Below, piece by piece: positions 19,518 to 28,864 of a stretch of DNA of 64,000 nt. The notes beneath the pieces are model-generated. The model ran no database searches. It was not told the origin of the DNA and was given only the letters and a program-made list of their open reading frames with translations. The DNA is from Phycisphaerae bacterium. GTDB taxonomy: Bacteria; Planctomycetota; Phycisphaerae; UBA1845. The stretch's first letter is position 1, and the number at the start of each line of letters is the position of its first letter. The stretch covers positions 210,031 to 274,030 of the forward strand of contig JAJDEB010000034.1 of assembly GCA_029260015.1 (NCBI GenBank). Direction: 5' to 3'. The translations under genes were made by a program, and so were the position numbers.

Positions 19518-22500
19518 TATTTCGGGCCTTCAAGTTGCTTGAGTACGACCGACCTGCTCATCTTCGGAAACTTACGCATTTCTTGCTGACCGAATTCAAA
19601 ACGACAAACCGATCGAAAGTCGCACCACGCACAAGGTGATGTGTTGCCCATCCGATAGGGCATGACCGAAACGTCACCGTCGATGATGCGATCGGACAAC
19701 TCGCCGAGTTTGTAACGGGTGTGCGCGAGGAGTTTTTCAAAAGCGTCTGTATTCGCCCCATCACCCTGGTCCAGTTTTCCGAGTTCACCGTCCTTCTTGT
19801 TGCGATGGACGTTGAAGAGTTTCGACGGTCCCAATTCTGCCCCGTCTTTATCAAGCAGTTCGATTTCGCCATAGTCTAAGATACCGCGCTGCGCCGCCCT
19901 GATTCGTTTGCGTTCGTCAGACGCTTCGCTCGGATGTTCGACGGATTCATACCTCTGCAGCAGGCTGACGTAAAACGCCCCAATCGGTTTGATCGGGCGA
20001 CCGGCCAAAGTTTTGCCCCGGTCTGCGAGAACCAGCATATACCCTAGAAGTTGCAATGAGAGTCCATGATAAACGCTCGACAGATCAAGGCGTTTGTCGC
20101 GCGTTCGCTTGTAGTCCACCACGATGCCAGCGTATTGATCAGTCAACTCGGCAAGATCGACCCGGTCAATCAATCCGCGAACGCGAACGACGCGACCCTT
20201 AGGCGTATTGAGTTCCAAAGGTGGCAGGCTCGCAGGGTCTTTTGAAAAACCAAACTTCTGTTCGACGGACCGAGGAACGAACTTCCCAGATGTTGCAACT
20301 TGTTGTTGGTGTTTAACGATCGGCACAAGATCGGCTGAGCTGCGAGCAAGTTGGTATGCATCGCGGGCAATCGACTGACCGGCCAACCCCGACCAATCGT
20401 CGCTGTGCTGATTGACGATGGCCTCCAATCTGGACATCACCTCATTCTCATCGATCTCTGCAAACGACTCCTTGCCCTTGATGCAGCGATCGATGAATTC
20501 TTCCAGCACCGCATGCTGCACACTTCCGAGGTCGGTCACCTTAAGGCTGGCATCGCGGCGCTCTCGAAGTTTCAACCCGTAATTTGCAAATCGCTGAAAT
20601 GGACACGCCGCAAATGATTCCAATTCGGAAACGCTCGCGATCCAGTTTCGTCCCAAGAGTTCGTCCACCGATGCATTGTTGAGTTCCGCAACGTTTCGAT
20701 GATCGAGTGAAGACAACGCAGACGCGATGCGCCGGTCCGATGCCAATGATGAACGGGCCAACGCATACAAATCATTCCATTTGGAACGTTTGCTTGCGTC
20801 ATCCTGCTCAAGGCTGGGGCGTTGTCGCAATTCGCAGGCCAGTGACATCGCCAGATCTTCGACATTCATGATTGACCACATGGCCCGATTGCGATACGCA
20901 TTGCCGTGTTGCGACACGGAAATCGCGGGCAGCAGCGTGGTGAGCGTTTCAACAAAACTCGAAGGCCGTAAAGGCTTTCCGTCTGCGGTGCGGTTGGAAT
21001 AGGTGATCAGGAGTTTGTTGGACGGCCGGGTCAGCGCGACGTAGACGAGCAACTTCTCATCGAGGATCGACTGTCGCCGGGTCACGCCCAAGGTGATCCC
21101 GCACCGATCAAGTGCGTCGCGGTCGTCATCGTTTACGATTGCGTTTTCGGTTGAAACCTTGGGAAATGTACCTTCGTTGAATCCAAGAAGAATGACGGCT
21201 TTGAGTTCCGGATGCCGACTTCGTTCAATCGATCCAACCAACACCTGATCCACCGTTGGCGGCACCAAGCCCAATGTCAGTTGGGCCAAACCGGAATCGA
21301 TGATAGCCCGCAATTCCACGATGGTGTGCGTCTCGTCGCCCAGCGCATTTTCAAAATCTTCAAGAAATGTTTCCAGCGTCACCCAAACCTGCCGATGCTC
21401 TGCCGCATTCGCAACCAGACCATCTTGCTCCAAGCGCTGCGCCCACCGTTCGACTTGATCGGCGACATGCTTGTTGACAAGGACTGATCGCAGCGCGTTT
21501 GCCCAATCATGTCCGCTTGGAGCAACCGGTAAATCAAGCAATGGGGCCAACCCATCTACCAGCTTTCGGCGAATGCTGTTTAGACGAACGAGCACTTTTT
21601 TCGTTTCAACCGACGCTGCTTTGGATGATTCGCGGTGTGGATCAAATTCCCACTCACCTTCGCGCCACAATGGCCCACCGGAAATACCGCACGCAAGAAT
21701 GTAGTTTTCAAGCTCGTCGCACTCGGCTTCATCCAGCCCGGTCAGACCGGTCTTTAGAAACAATCGCACGGACTCGATCGAGAAATCCTCCGCCATTAGC
21801 CCGATGACCGATCGAATGAATTCGACCGCAGCGTGGTGTGCGATGTTTCGACGCCGATCGATAAAATACGGAATACCGCGATCGGTCAGTGCAGAAGCAA
21901 GTAGGTCATGATAGGGATCGAGATCGCGCACAATGATTGCAATGTCGCGATACCGATAGACGCTTCCTTTTTCGGTAACGAGGCTGAAAACTTGAGCGAC
22001 TGCAAACTCCACCTCGGACCGTTGATCGTCGAGACCCGCGATGTGAATATCGCGAATTGAGCCTGCGTCAGCTACTGGCTTGCCGGTGTGGATCGCACGG
22101 TCCAGCGCCGCCAATTCGGATGACTCATTGAACCGCGGCGGTGCAGACGTGGTCAGTTGTACCGGGTTCAGGAACGATACGCCGTGACGACGAAGTGCGC
22201 TGCTTAACCGCGCGTAAGTTCGAATCGGTTTGGCAAACAAACCGAATTGCCCATCGTCTTTCGATTGATCCGATCGATCGACGCTGGAAGCGTCCATCAA
22301 CAGGGTGATTTCTGTCTCGGCGGCTTGGGTGGCCAATTGCGACAACAGCTTTATCTGCGAACCGGTGAAACCTGCGAATCCATCGACCCAAATCAATGCC
22401 CCGCCCATCAACGGGTTGGCGGCTAAGTGCTCGGATGCAACTTGAAGGTACTGCGTCGGATCGAAGTGCCGGTCACCGAGGTATTCGAGATACGCATCGT

Positions 22501-22990
22501 AAATCAAGCTCAGGTCGGCAAACTTCGCTGCCCGTTGCGAATCGTCGGCAGTGCCGTCAGCCAACTTCTTGAGTTCACCGGGTCCAATCGATTCTTCGAT
22601 AAATTCACCGAGTGTCTGCCCGAGTCGGTCCAGAAAACCGGTAAGCCTATTGGTGCGCCGGTAGTATTGCAGCCTGGGCGATAAACCCGAAACAATCCGC
22701 CGCAGCACCATCGCGCGGGCCGTTGCCGATAACGCTTCTTTTCGTTCGTGTTCCGTATTGGCGAGCACGCGTTGGGCGAGGCGCGTGAAGCTGAGGATTT
22801 GAGCACGGGCGACGGCGTGAATGGGCGGTGCCAGCACCAACCGTTCCATCTGCATGCTGGCCTGTTCGGGTACCAACATCACCAATGGAGGTCCATCGAA
22901 TGGTGATGCTAATATGTGTTGGCGGATGGACGTCAGACAGTGATGTGTCTTGCCGGTTCCAGCCCGCCCGATGACAAAGCGCACGGACAT
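19517..22990 (-). CDS. addB: ATP-dependent helicase/deoxyribonuclease subunit B
   Basis: The 1157-residue protein matches AddB. It has a Walker A motif at the N-terminus (GRAGTGKT, residues 8-15), a degenerate helicase body and a C-terminal nuclease domain (GLIDRVDL...IVVDYKRT). Four cysteines that hold a 4Fe-4S cluster in the family are visible: one in FAACPFQRF and three in SPCAWCDFRSVC. In the AddAB complex this subunit helps recognise the regulatory Chi-like sequence and cuts the 5' strand. It is first in the minus-strand addB-addA-putA run. The gene upstream lies 43 bases away on the same strand, so a longer operon is possible. Confidence 0.9.
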   Translation of the reverse strand: MSVRFVIGRAGTGKTHHCLTSIRQHILASPFDGPPLVMLVPEQASMQMERLVLAPPIHAVARAQILSFTRLAQRVLANTEHERKEALSATARAMVLRRIVSGLSPRLQYYRRTNRLTGFLDRLGQTLGEFIEESIGPGELKKLADGTADDSQRAAKFADLSLIYDAYLEYLGDRHFDPTQYLQVASEHLAANPLMGGALIWVDGFAGFTGSQIKLLSQLATQAAETEITLLMDASSVDRSDQSKDDGQFGLFAKPIRTYARLSSALRRHGVSFLNPVQLTTSAPPRFNESSELAALDRAIHTGKPVADAGSIRDIHIAGLDDQRSEVEFAVAQVFSLVTEKGSVYRYRDIAIIVRDLDPYHDLLASALTDRGIPYFIDRRRNIAHHAAVEFIRSVIGLMAEDFSIESVRLFLKTGLTGLDEAECDELENYILACGISGGPLWREGEWEFDPHRESSKAASVETKKVLVRLNSIRRKLVDGLAPLLDLPVAPSGHDWANALRSVLVNKHVADQVERWAQRLEQDGLVANAAEHRQVWVTLETFLEDFENALGDETHTIVELRAIIDSGLAQLTLGLVPPTVDQVLVGSIERSRHPELKAVILLGFNEGTFPKVSTENAIVNDDDRDALDRCGITLGVTRRQSILDEKLLVYVALTRPSNKLLITYSNRTADGKPLRPSSFVETLTTLLPAISVSQHGNAYRNRAMWSIMNVEDLAMSLACELRQRPSLEQDDASKRSKWNDLYALARSSLASDRRIASALSSLDHRNVAELNNASVDELLGRNWIASVSELESFAACPFQRFANYGLKLRERRDASLKVTDLGSVQHAVLEEFIDRCIKGKESFAEIDENEVMSRLEAIVNQHSDDWSGLAGQSIARDAYQLARSSADLVPIVKHQQQVATSGKFVPRSVEQKFGFSKDPASLPPLELNTPKGRVVRVRGLIDRVDLAELTDQYAGIVVDYKRTRDKRLDLSSVYHGLSLQLLGYMLVLADRGKTLAGRPIKPIGAFYVSLLQRYESVEHPSEASDERKRIRAAQRGILDYGEIELLDKDGAELGPSKLFNVHRNKKDGELGKLDQGDGANTDAFEKLLAHTRYKLGELSDRIIDGDVSVMPYRMGNTSPCAWCDFRSVCRFEFGQQEMRKFPKMSRSVVLKQLEGPK

Positions 22991-23033
22991 GACTGACTTC
23001 TATCCCGCCCGAGGTTGGCGGTCAAGATGGCGA

Positions 23034-23438
23034 CTAATCGGCATCCTCATCTTGCCGATCGGCTTCACGTTGCAGAGAGTTAATCCGCCAGGTTTGCCAA
23101 AACTTTTTCCACGTTCCGCGCAAGAGAAGCAGCGCCAGCACAATAAAGGGCAATCCCGCAATGAGGTATTGGACTTCGCGCTCTTTGACAGTGTAATAGA
23201 ACGCCACACCGCTGATCGCCCCTGAAATCAACGTGTAGAATAGGTCGCCAAGGGGCCAACGGACGAGCTGTGGAATGAGGACGCCCCGCTGAGCACCCGC
23301 CCGTGCGTCATATTCATTGCCGCATTCGGGACATCGCCCGATCTTCGGACGCGTCATCAGATTGTAGCAGCACTCAGAACAATACAGGGAACGGTCAATC
23401 CCTATTGCCTGAAAGATTTCCTGGCCGACCTTCGCCAT
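23034..23438 (-). CDS. Small membrane protein with zinc ribbon
   Basis: The 134-residue protein opens with a ribbon CSECCYNLMTRPKIGRCPECG, where two CxxC-type pairs could hold zinc. Two hydrophobic segments follow (LISGAISGVAFYYTV and YLIAGLPFIVLALLLLRG), then a charged tail. This ribbon-plus-two-helix layout is common in Planctomycetota hypothetical proteins; no function is known to me. It ends 43 bases before addB on the same strand and follows the 382-residue secreted protein gene by nine bases, so it probably belongs to that transcript. Confidence 0.7.
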   Translation of the reverse strand: MAKVGQEIFQAIGIDRSLYCSECCYNLMTRPKIGRCPECGNEYDARAGAQRGVLIPQLVRWPLGDLFYTLISGAISGVAFYYTVKEREVQYLIAGLPFIVLALLLLRGTWKKFWQTWRINSLQREADRQDEDAD

Positions 23439-23447
23439 GGGTCTCGC

Positions 23448-24596
23448 CTACTCGCCAAGGTTGGCCGGAGGATCGTCGTCTTCGTTTGTATCGGAATCGG
23501 CTTGATCTTGCTTCGCTTGATTTGGAGCTTCCCCGTCCTGCGAATGATTTGCGGGCTCACGTTTGGCGGGTTCATCCAACCGGGTAATGGCCTTGTCGAT
23601 ATCCACAAACTCGGGCGCTGCAAACTCCAACGGAAGCATGTTGATCATACCGCTGCCCGGATCGTGGGCGACGTCCTGCGTTTCGATCATGTGCGAACAC
23701 CATGTCGCCCGATCAAGTTCACCCTCATCCGTCAATTTCTTGCGCCACTCGCTAAAAAACTGCCGACGTACAAATGCAATCGCGGCTTGCGCTTCAACGA
23801 CTTTCTGGGCGTCAGAAATGCGCCGGACTGCCGCTTGCTCTAGATTAAACAGCAACGAAACGCCCGCCGTATAGACCTGATCTTTTTGAACCAGCGTCTT
23901 GCACTGCATCAATCGTGAGTAGAGTGTAACGCCATGTGGCACGCTGATTTGCTCAAGGGTGCGCGGCCATAGTTCGAGCGCTCCTGCCAACCTCCCCCGT
24001 TGAACATATACGTACCCTTGCCAGAGTTGAGCGGCCGCTACTACTTCTTTTCGATCATCCTGCAGCAGGATCGAAAGCCCATTGGCCGATTCACGCATGG
24101 CCTCGTCACGGGCTTCCTTTGCAACTTTGTCAGCCGACCAAAGCGAATTGAACACGTCCAGAAAGATTCGTATCCCACTTAAATTCTTGGCTCGATTTGA
24201 ATCGTACGCATCGGGCAAGACACCGGATTTGACGATGGTCTCCCAGAGTTTTTCCGCTTTTTCGAGTTCGCCTTGAGCCCGGGCAAGCGCCTGAGCGATG
24301 TCCTGTTTGTCGTCTTGCGTTTCAATTCCCAGCAACAACCGCGAAACGGGAGCAGCAATCTGCCGGCTTAAGATCCAGTTGGCAGATGCCAGCCGCACGT
24401 CAAATTCTTCAAGTTCACTTTGCGCGTGGGTTGCCTGTTCGCGCCATCGCTCAAGCACGCCGGGGTCGACGGCTGTTACGTTTTCCTGCGAAAGAACCCA
24501 CTGAACGGAGCGAGGGGCAGCCGTCCCACCAACTTGATCAGGTGCAAGGAGGGAAGATGAAAGACTCAGCATAACAACGAGTATGGGTTGTAACAT
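23448..24596 (-). CDS. Secreted helical-repeat protein of unknown function
   Basis: From the ATG at 24596 the 382-residue product starts with a signal peptide (MLQPILVVMLSLSSSLLA). The body is rich in alpha-helix with TPR-like spacing (AAQLWQGYVYVQRGRLAGALELW, split over about residues 190-215). The last 30 residues are a hydrophilic Glu/Asp/Gln/Asn tail. The frame is open to a GTG at 24677, which would add a basic 27-residue extension. It is divergent from the VWA-ExbBD operon, and the shared upstream region and similar TPR style suggest a joint role, but this is inference. No known family was recognised. Confidence 0.65.
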   Translation of the reverse strand: MLQPILVVMLSLSSSLLAPDQVGGTAAPRSVQWVLSQENVTAVDPGVLERWREQATHAQSELEEFDVRLASANWILSRQIAAPVSRLLLGIETQDDKQDIAQALARAQGELEKAEKLWETIVKSGVLPDAYDSNRAKNLSGIRIFLDVFNSLWSADKVAKEARDEAMRESANGLSILLQDDRKEVVAAAQLWQGYVYVQRGRLAGALELWPRTLEQISVPHGVTLYSRLMQCKTLVQKDQVYTAGVSLLFNLEQAAVRRISDAQKVVEAQAAIAFVRRQFFSEWRKKLTDEGELDRATWCSHMIETQDVAHDPGSGMINMLPLEFAAPEFVDIDKAITRLDEPAKREPANHSQDGEAPNQAKQDQADSDTNEDDDPPANLGE

Positions 24597-24954
24597 CCGA
24601 ATCGCTTTCAATTCCTGAGATAGTTGGGCACCGCGCCGGTTTCGCCTCTTGATTGATATCGGCAACACATGCTTCACACTGCCGCGTCGATTGCTACATT
24701 CAGCTTAGGGGTGGGCGCGTCGATCGTCCATCACATTGCTGTCTGGTTCAAAGGACGTTTGCACTTTGTTTACGACAGCCGAACTTCGTTGACTCGAGTT
24801 GTCGATGCTACTAAAATCTTTCGTTGTCAGCATTTGCCCTTTACGTTCTGTTGCAAATTGACCATCCTTGGCCAATAAGTCTACAGCAGCGCCTCATGCC
24901 CAATCGAATTAAAGGGCACTGAACGCAAACGAACCTTGAGTAACGTATCGCGAC

Positions 24955-25929
24955 ATGACCGACACGCCGGCCAACATTGAAGTTTCCCCCGAGGCCTCAG
25001 CGCCCACGCGGGGAGACATTGCTAAAGACCCTGTTTTGGGAAAAACCGATGCTGCGCTCATCTGGGCGTGGGCGGCATCGTTAGGCGTACACTTAATACT
25101 CTTTACGATCATGATCGCCCTACCTTGGATTAGGGAATCAATCGGCGGAACAAGATCGCCAATGGTCGCTACGACTGATTTGCACGACGCCCCCAAACGT
25201 GTCAAATTCGCGATGACGCCCACGGAATCACCCTTCTCGAAAATGCAGCGTAATCAGCAAAAACCTTCGCGAATCTCCCCCGACCAGCAAGGCACGCTTC
25301 GCGAACTTTCATCGATGAACAAGTCCGATCTTTCCATCGTCGGCATCGGCACCGGTGGCGGTGAGTTTTCAAAGTACGGACTCAATATGGGAGACGGCAA
25401 TGCCGGTCCGCAATTCTTTGGGCTAGGCGGAGAAGCCCGCAGTGCCCGGCGGATTATTTATGTGGTCGATCGTTCGGGTTCGATGATTGGCGTTTTTGAA
25501 GACTTGCGGAAAGAACTCAAACGATCGATCGACGGGTTGCGCAAGAGTCAGAAGTACCATGTTGTTTTCTACAGCACCGACCCGCCGATGGAGTCCCCAC
25601 CGAATCGGCTGGTCAACGCAATTCGTGCCAGCAAGACCCGTACGTTCAACTTTATCGATCAGGTGACACCAGAGGGCATGACCCAACCCATTGAGGCGAT
25701 GCGTCGGGCGTTTCGCCTCAAACCGGATTTGATTTATTTCCTTAGCGACGGCGACATTCCCGAAGCCGAACTGCTCAAGGAAAATCTGGCGATGTGGAAC
25801 CGAGACGAAAGCGTTCGAATTTTCACCATCTCGTACGTCAGTGCTGCGGGTCGCCATCTGTTGGAACAGATCGCCCGCGAACACAACGGCAAGTTCCGCT
25901 TTGTTTCAGAATATGAATTGGACGGGTAG
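24955..25929 (+). CDS. TonB-like membrane-anchored VWA domain protein
   Basis: The 324-residue protein has about 34 cytoplasmic residues, one membrane helix (residues about 36-58), a low-complexity linker (residues about 60-150) and a von Willebrand factor A domain. The VWA metal site is seen as DRSGSM (Asp-x-Ser-x-Ser), with IIYVVDRSG and LIYFLSDGDIPEAEL strands; these are usual for Mg2+-dependent protein binding. The helix carries Ser42 and His46 (SLGVH), the same Ser-x3-His spacing as the TonB/TolA anchor that contacts ExbB-ExbD. Genes for ExbB and two ExbDs follow in the same operon. I infer that this is their energised partner, with a VWA domain in place of the TonB C-terminal domain. 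Confidence 0.8.
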   Translation: MTDTPANIEVSPEASAPTRGDIAKDPVLGKTDAALIWAWAASLGVHLILFTIMIALPWIRESIGGTRSPMVATTDLHDAPKRVKFAMTPTESPFSKMQRNQQKPSRISPDQQGTLRELSSMNKSDLSIVGIGTGGGEFSKYGLNMGDGNAGPQFFGLGGEARSARRIIYVVDRSGSMIGVFEDLRKELKRSIDGLRKSQKYHVVFYSTDPPMESPPNRLVNAIRASKTRTFNFIDQVTPEGMTQPIEAMRRAFRLKPDLIYFLSDGDIPEAELLKENLAMWNRDESVRIFTISYVSAAGRHLLEQIAREHNGKFRFVSEYELDG

Positions 25930-25933
25930 AGCA

Positions 25934-27028
25934 GTGCGCAGACAGAAATCATCTTTGAATCAAACCTGTGGTCGCGCAATAGTGATGCTTATGTGCGTAT
26001 CCTGTGCAGGGTCGGCGGCCAACGCGGATTCGGTCATCGTACGCGGCAAACCCCTGGGCGACATCCAGATTGTCGGATTCTCTGAAGGCATGATCGAGTA
26101 CAGCACGGCGGTGGGCGACTTCGATCACTTTTCGATATTCGATATTAATTCGATCCAGGTGGACAGCGTCGACCGGGCGGCGGCACTCAATGATGCCGAA
26201 GAATACGTCAACAACAAGCAACCGCGCAAGGCGGTTGAAGCGTACGAAAAAGCCTTGCTCAATGCTCAAGGGTTTTGGAATGACTTGGTGCGGGCGAGAT
26301 TTGTGCAGGCGGCTGACGAGGCCCATTTGTTCGAGAAAGCCGCACAAACCTGGATGAGGATCGCCCACCGTGATGAAGTCACGGCATCATGGCTATTGCC
26401 ACAAAACCTTCCGGACCAACCTTCCCACGCGACCCGTCGAATCCTCAAGAGACTTGAGCGCGGCATTGAACGATCGGCAACGTTGACGGAACGGGCCCTA
26501 TTGGAAACGATGCGGTTTAGCACGCTCGATGCTTTGGACGACGCCGCAGCAAGAGTGTTGGCCGCTCCGCTCATGGGATTGATCGTCAAGACCAAAGTCT
26601 TCGCCCCACGAACGATGGCTGTATTTACCCAAGCCGGCGATTTGCTAATCACAAACGGCGATTACGCGCATGTATTGCAACAGGTCGAGAAGGCCATCGT
26701 TGAGGTGCCTCAGGACCTTCTACCGGAATTGTTGCTCTTGAAATCGCGCGTTCAACTTGCAAGTGCTGCGACTCCCGAGGAATATCTCGCAGCCGCTTTA
26801 CCGGCGATGCGGGTGGTGATTCATTTTCCCAAGCATCAACTCGTCGGTGATGGCCTGATATTAGCCGCCCGCGCTCACGAATCATCCGGGCGTTCATCGC
26901 AAGCACGGCGATTGCTGGAGGCATGTATCGCCACCGACCAATCCAGCGCTGAAACCAAAAATAATGCAGCCAATCTGCTCAAGCGCCTGACCCAGTCTTC
27001 CAAACAATCCAGACACGAATCGTCATAG
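25934..27028 (+). CDS. Secreted TPR-like protein in VWA-ExbBD operon
   Basis: From the GTG at 25934, four bases after the VWA stop, the 364-residue product begins MRRQKSS and a signal peptide (AIVMLMCVSCAGSAANAD). An N-terminal beta-rich segment (VIVRGKPLGDIQIVGF) precedes helical TPR-like repeats (AVEAYEKALLNAQGFWNDLV, LEACIATDQSSAETKNNAA). The first part resembles the small beta domain that planctomycetes often place before TPR arrays. An ATG at 25913 would overlap the previous gene and put extra residues before the leader. It is probably periplasmic and could bind cargo or envelope partners of the ExbBD machine. Confidence 0.7.
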   Translation: MRRQKSSLNQTCGRAIVMLMCVSCAGSAANADSVIVRGKPLGDIQIVGFSEGMIEYSTAVGDFDHFSIFDINSIQVDSVDRAAALNDAEEYVNNKQPRKAVEAYEKALLNAQGFWNDLVRARFVQAADEAHLFEKAAQTWMRIAHRDEVTASWLLPQNLPDQPSHATRRILKRLERGIERSATLTERALLETMRFSTLDALDDAAARVLAAPLMGLIVKTKVFAPRTMAVFTQAGDLLITNGDYAHVLQQVEKAIVEVPQDLLPELLLLKSRVQLASAATPEEYLAAALPAMRVVIHFPKHQLVGDGLILAARAHESSGRSSQARRLLEACIATDQSSAETKNNAANLLKRLTQSSKQSRHESS

Positions 27029-27042
27029 AAAGTCAACCAAAT

Positions 27043-27885
27043 ATGAATCCAATCGAAGCACCCAAGTGGCATATGAATCAATCAACGTTCAAATACGTTG
27101 GGTTGATCGCCTTACTCGTCGTCGCAATCACCTTGAGTTTTGCCAGCCAGGCTCTGGCGGCAGACGGTGATCCTGAATCCGTCGGAACGGTCAGCCGAAT
27201 CTTTGACCATTTCGTCAAACGCGGCGGATATATCACCTGGTTCATCTTGATTCCGATGTCGCTCGCGACCATCGCATTGATCGTCGAACACAGCATTTCG
27301 ATCCGGCGCGAGAAGATTCTACCCACGCGAACCATCGAACGCATTCAGGACAAACTCGAATCGCGAATGTTCGTCGATGGGTTGCGGTATACCGAAAGCG
27401 ACCCCAGCGTGATCTCCGTTGCAATCAACAGCGGTTTGCATCAAGCCGAAAACGGGTACTCCGCAATGCATGGGGCGATGCTCGATTCCGTCGAACAGCA
27501 AGCCGACCGAATGATGCGAAAGATCGAATACCTCAACGTCATCGGCAACGTCAGCCCGATGGTCGGATTGTTTGGCACCGTCTATGGCATGATTCGTTTG
27601 TTCGCATCGATCCGTGAAGCCGGCGGTATCCCCGAACCAGCCCGCATCGCCGACGATATTTCCATCGCGCTGGTCACGACTTTCTGGGGTTTGATGGTGG
27701 CTATCCCTGCATTGACGCTGTTCGCATTCTTTCGGAACCGCATCGACGAACTCACGACCGAATGCGCCAACAAAGCAGACAAGCTCATCAGCATTTTTGA
27801 GCCGTCTGTCGAAGTTCCGATTTCGCGTCCGATTGCTACGGCGCCGCGGGCAGCTTCCGTTCCTCAACAAGCACCGACATCTTAA
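27043..27885 (+). CDS. exbB: MotA/TolQ/ExbB proton-channel family protein
   Basis: The 280-residue protein has an N-terminal hydrophobic leader (YVGLIALLVVAITLSFASQALA), typical of long ExbB forms, and then three membrane helices. They are WFILIPMSLATIALIVEH, the conserved NVIGNVSPMVGLFGTVYGMI segment and ISIALVTTFWGLMVAIPALTLF. The last two carry the channel-lining Thr and Gly residues of the family. It forms the pentameric stator around an ExbD dimer and uses the proton gradient to drive a TonB-like protein. It lies 14 bases after the TPR gene and 20 bases before the first exbD gene. The Pro/Ala-rich C-terminal tail is unusual in length. Confidence 0.9.
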   Translation: MNPIEAPKWHMNQSTFKYVGLIALLVVAITLSFASQALAADGDPESVGTVSRIFDHFVKRGGYITWFILIPMSLATIALIVEHSISIRREKILPTRTIERIQDKLESRMFVDGLRYTESDPSVISVAINSGLHQAENGYSAMHGAMLDSVEQQADRMMRKIEYLNVIGNVSPMVGLFGTVYGMIRLFASIREAGGIPEPARIADDISIALVTTFWGLMVAIPALTLFAFFRNRIDELTTECANKADKLISIFEPSVEVPISRPIATAPRAASVPQQAPTS

Positions 27886-27905
27886 GCTGACTGGGTTCAT
27901 CGTTT

Positions 27906-28355
27906 ATGTTGCGCAAACGCGAAAAATCCAGCATCACGTTCAACATGGCCCCCATGATTGATGTGGTCTTTCTGTTGATCATTTTCTTCATGTTGGTCAG
28001 TACGTTTGCGTCGGCTGAAAACATTCCGATGGAAATCCCGAATCCGGAAAGAAGCCTTGCAGAGAACGTCAAAATCGTTGATCGCGTGGTGATCAACTGT
28101 CGAACGACTCAGATGAGCCCTGATGACGAGTCGGGGAAGGCAGTCTATAGCATTGGCCCCAACCGCCCTGAATCGCTTGAGTCGATATCAAAGCGGTTGG
28201 CTGCAGCCCGTTCGGCAAATCCGAAATTGAAAGTGATCATCCGCGCCGACAAGCGCCTGCGATATGAACACGTTCGGGCGGTCATGTCGGTGGTGGCAGA
28301 GAACGAAATCGAAGACATGTCACTCGTGGCCCACGTCGCCGGATTGGATGGATAG
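27906..28355 (+). CDS. exbD: ExbD/TolR-family protein (first copy)
   Basis: The 149-residue protein has one membrane helix with the proton-carrying aspartate in MAPMIDVVFLLIIFFMLV, followed by a periplasmic domain ending in RYEHVRAVMSVVAENEI. This is the standard ExbD/TolR layout: short basic N-terminus, helix, alpha-beta periplasmic domain. It pairs with ExbB to convert the proton gradient into motion. Its TAG stop is directly followed by the ATG of a second exbD gene. Two ExbD subunits in one operon could form a heterodimer. Confidence 0.92.
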   Translation: MLRKREKSSITFNMAPMIDVVFLLIIFFMLVSTFASAENIPMEIPNPERSLAENVKIVDRVVINCRTTQMSPDDESGKAVYSIGPNRPESLESISKRLAAARSANPKLKVIIRADKRLRYEHVRAVMSVVAENEIEDMSLVAHVAGLDG

Positions 28356-28859
28356 ATGCGAAGTCGTGGTCCCAGCAACCGACTGCAGACGATGATGGAC
28401 GCGACGCCCCATACGCGGCGATATCGGCGCAAGCGAAAAGGCAAATCGCCGCTGGTCTTGAATCTGGCACCCATGATCGACGTGACGTTTCTATTGTTGA
28501 TTTTTTTCTCGGTGACGACGACATTTCGAAGGGCTGAAGGGTTCTTGGCTGCAAAGCTTCCCAAAGATGCCGGGCGGCCCGTAGTTGCGATGCCGATCAC
28601 GCCGATCATCGTACGCATTGAACCGGCTGATGTGGGCTTCGGCGGATACCAACTTCGCGTCGACCACTTTGTCAACGCGCCCGCGACGGCTGGCGAGTTG
28701 GTCGGATTCCTAAGAGAGATTCACGATCAGCCGGGGTTCAGCAACGAAACGCCCGTGGTATTGGCGGCGACACCCGACGTGGCTTGGGACCATGTGGTCG
28801 CGTGCTGGAACGCGGCGCTGCGGGCGAATTGTAACAATATTTCCTTCGGGCGACAGTAG
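28356..28859 (+). CDS. exbD: ExbD/TolR-family protein (second copy)
   Basis: The 167-residue protein starts at the base after the first exbD stop. Its N-terminus is longer and very basic (RRYRRKRKGKSP), then comes LAPMIDVTFLLLIFFSVTTTF with the essential aspartate kept. The periplasmic part includes HDQPGFSNETPVVLAATPDV and ends NCNNISFGRQ. Sequence identity to the first copy is low outside the helix, so this is an old paralogue, not a recent duplicate. Retention of the aspartate in both copies suggests that both take part in proton flow. Confidence 0.92.
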   Translation: MRSRGPSNRLQTMMDATPHTRRYRRKRKGKSPLVLNLAPMIDVTFLLLIFFSVTTTFRRAEGFLAAKLPKDAGRPVVAMPITPIIVRIEPADVGFGGYQLRVDHFVNAPATAGELVGFLREIHDQPGFSNETPVVLAATPDVAWDHVVACWNAALRANCNNISFGRQ

Positions 28860-28864
28860 ATTTC

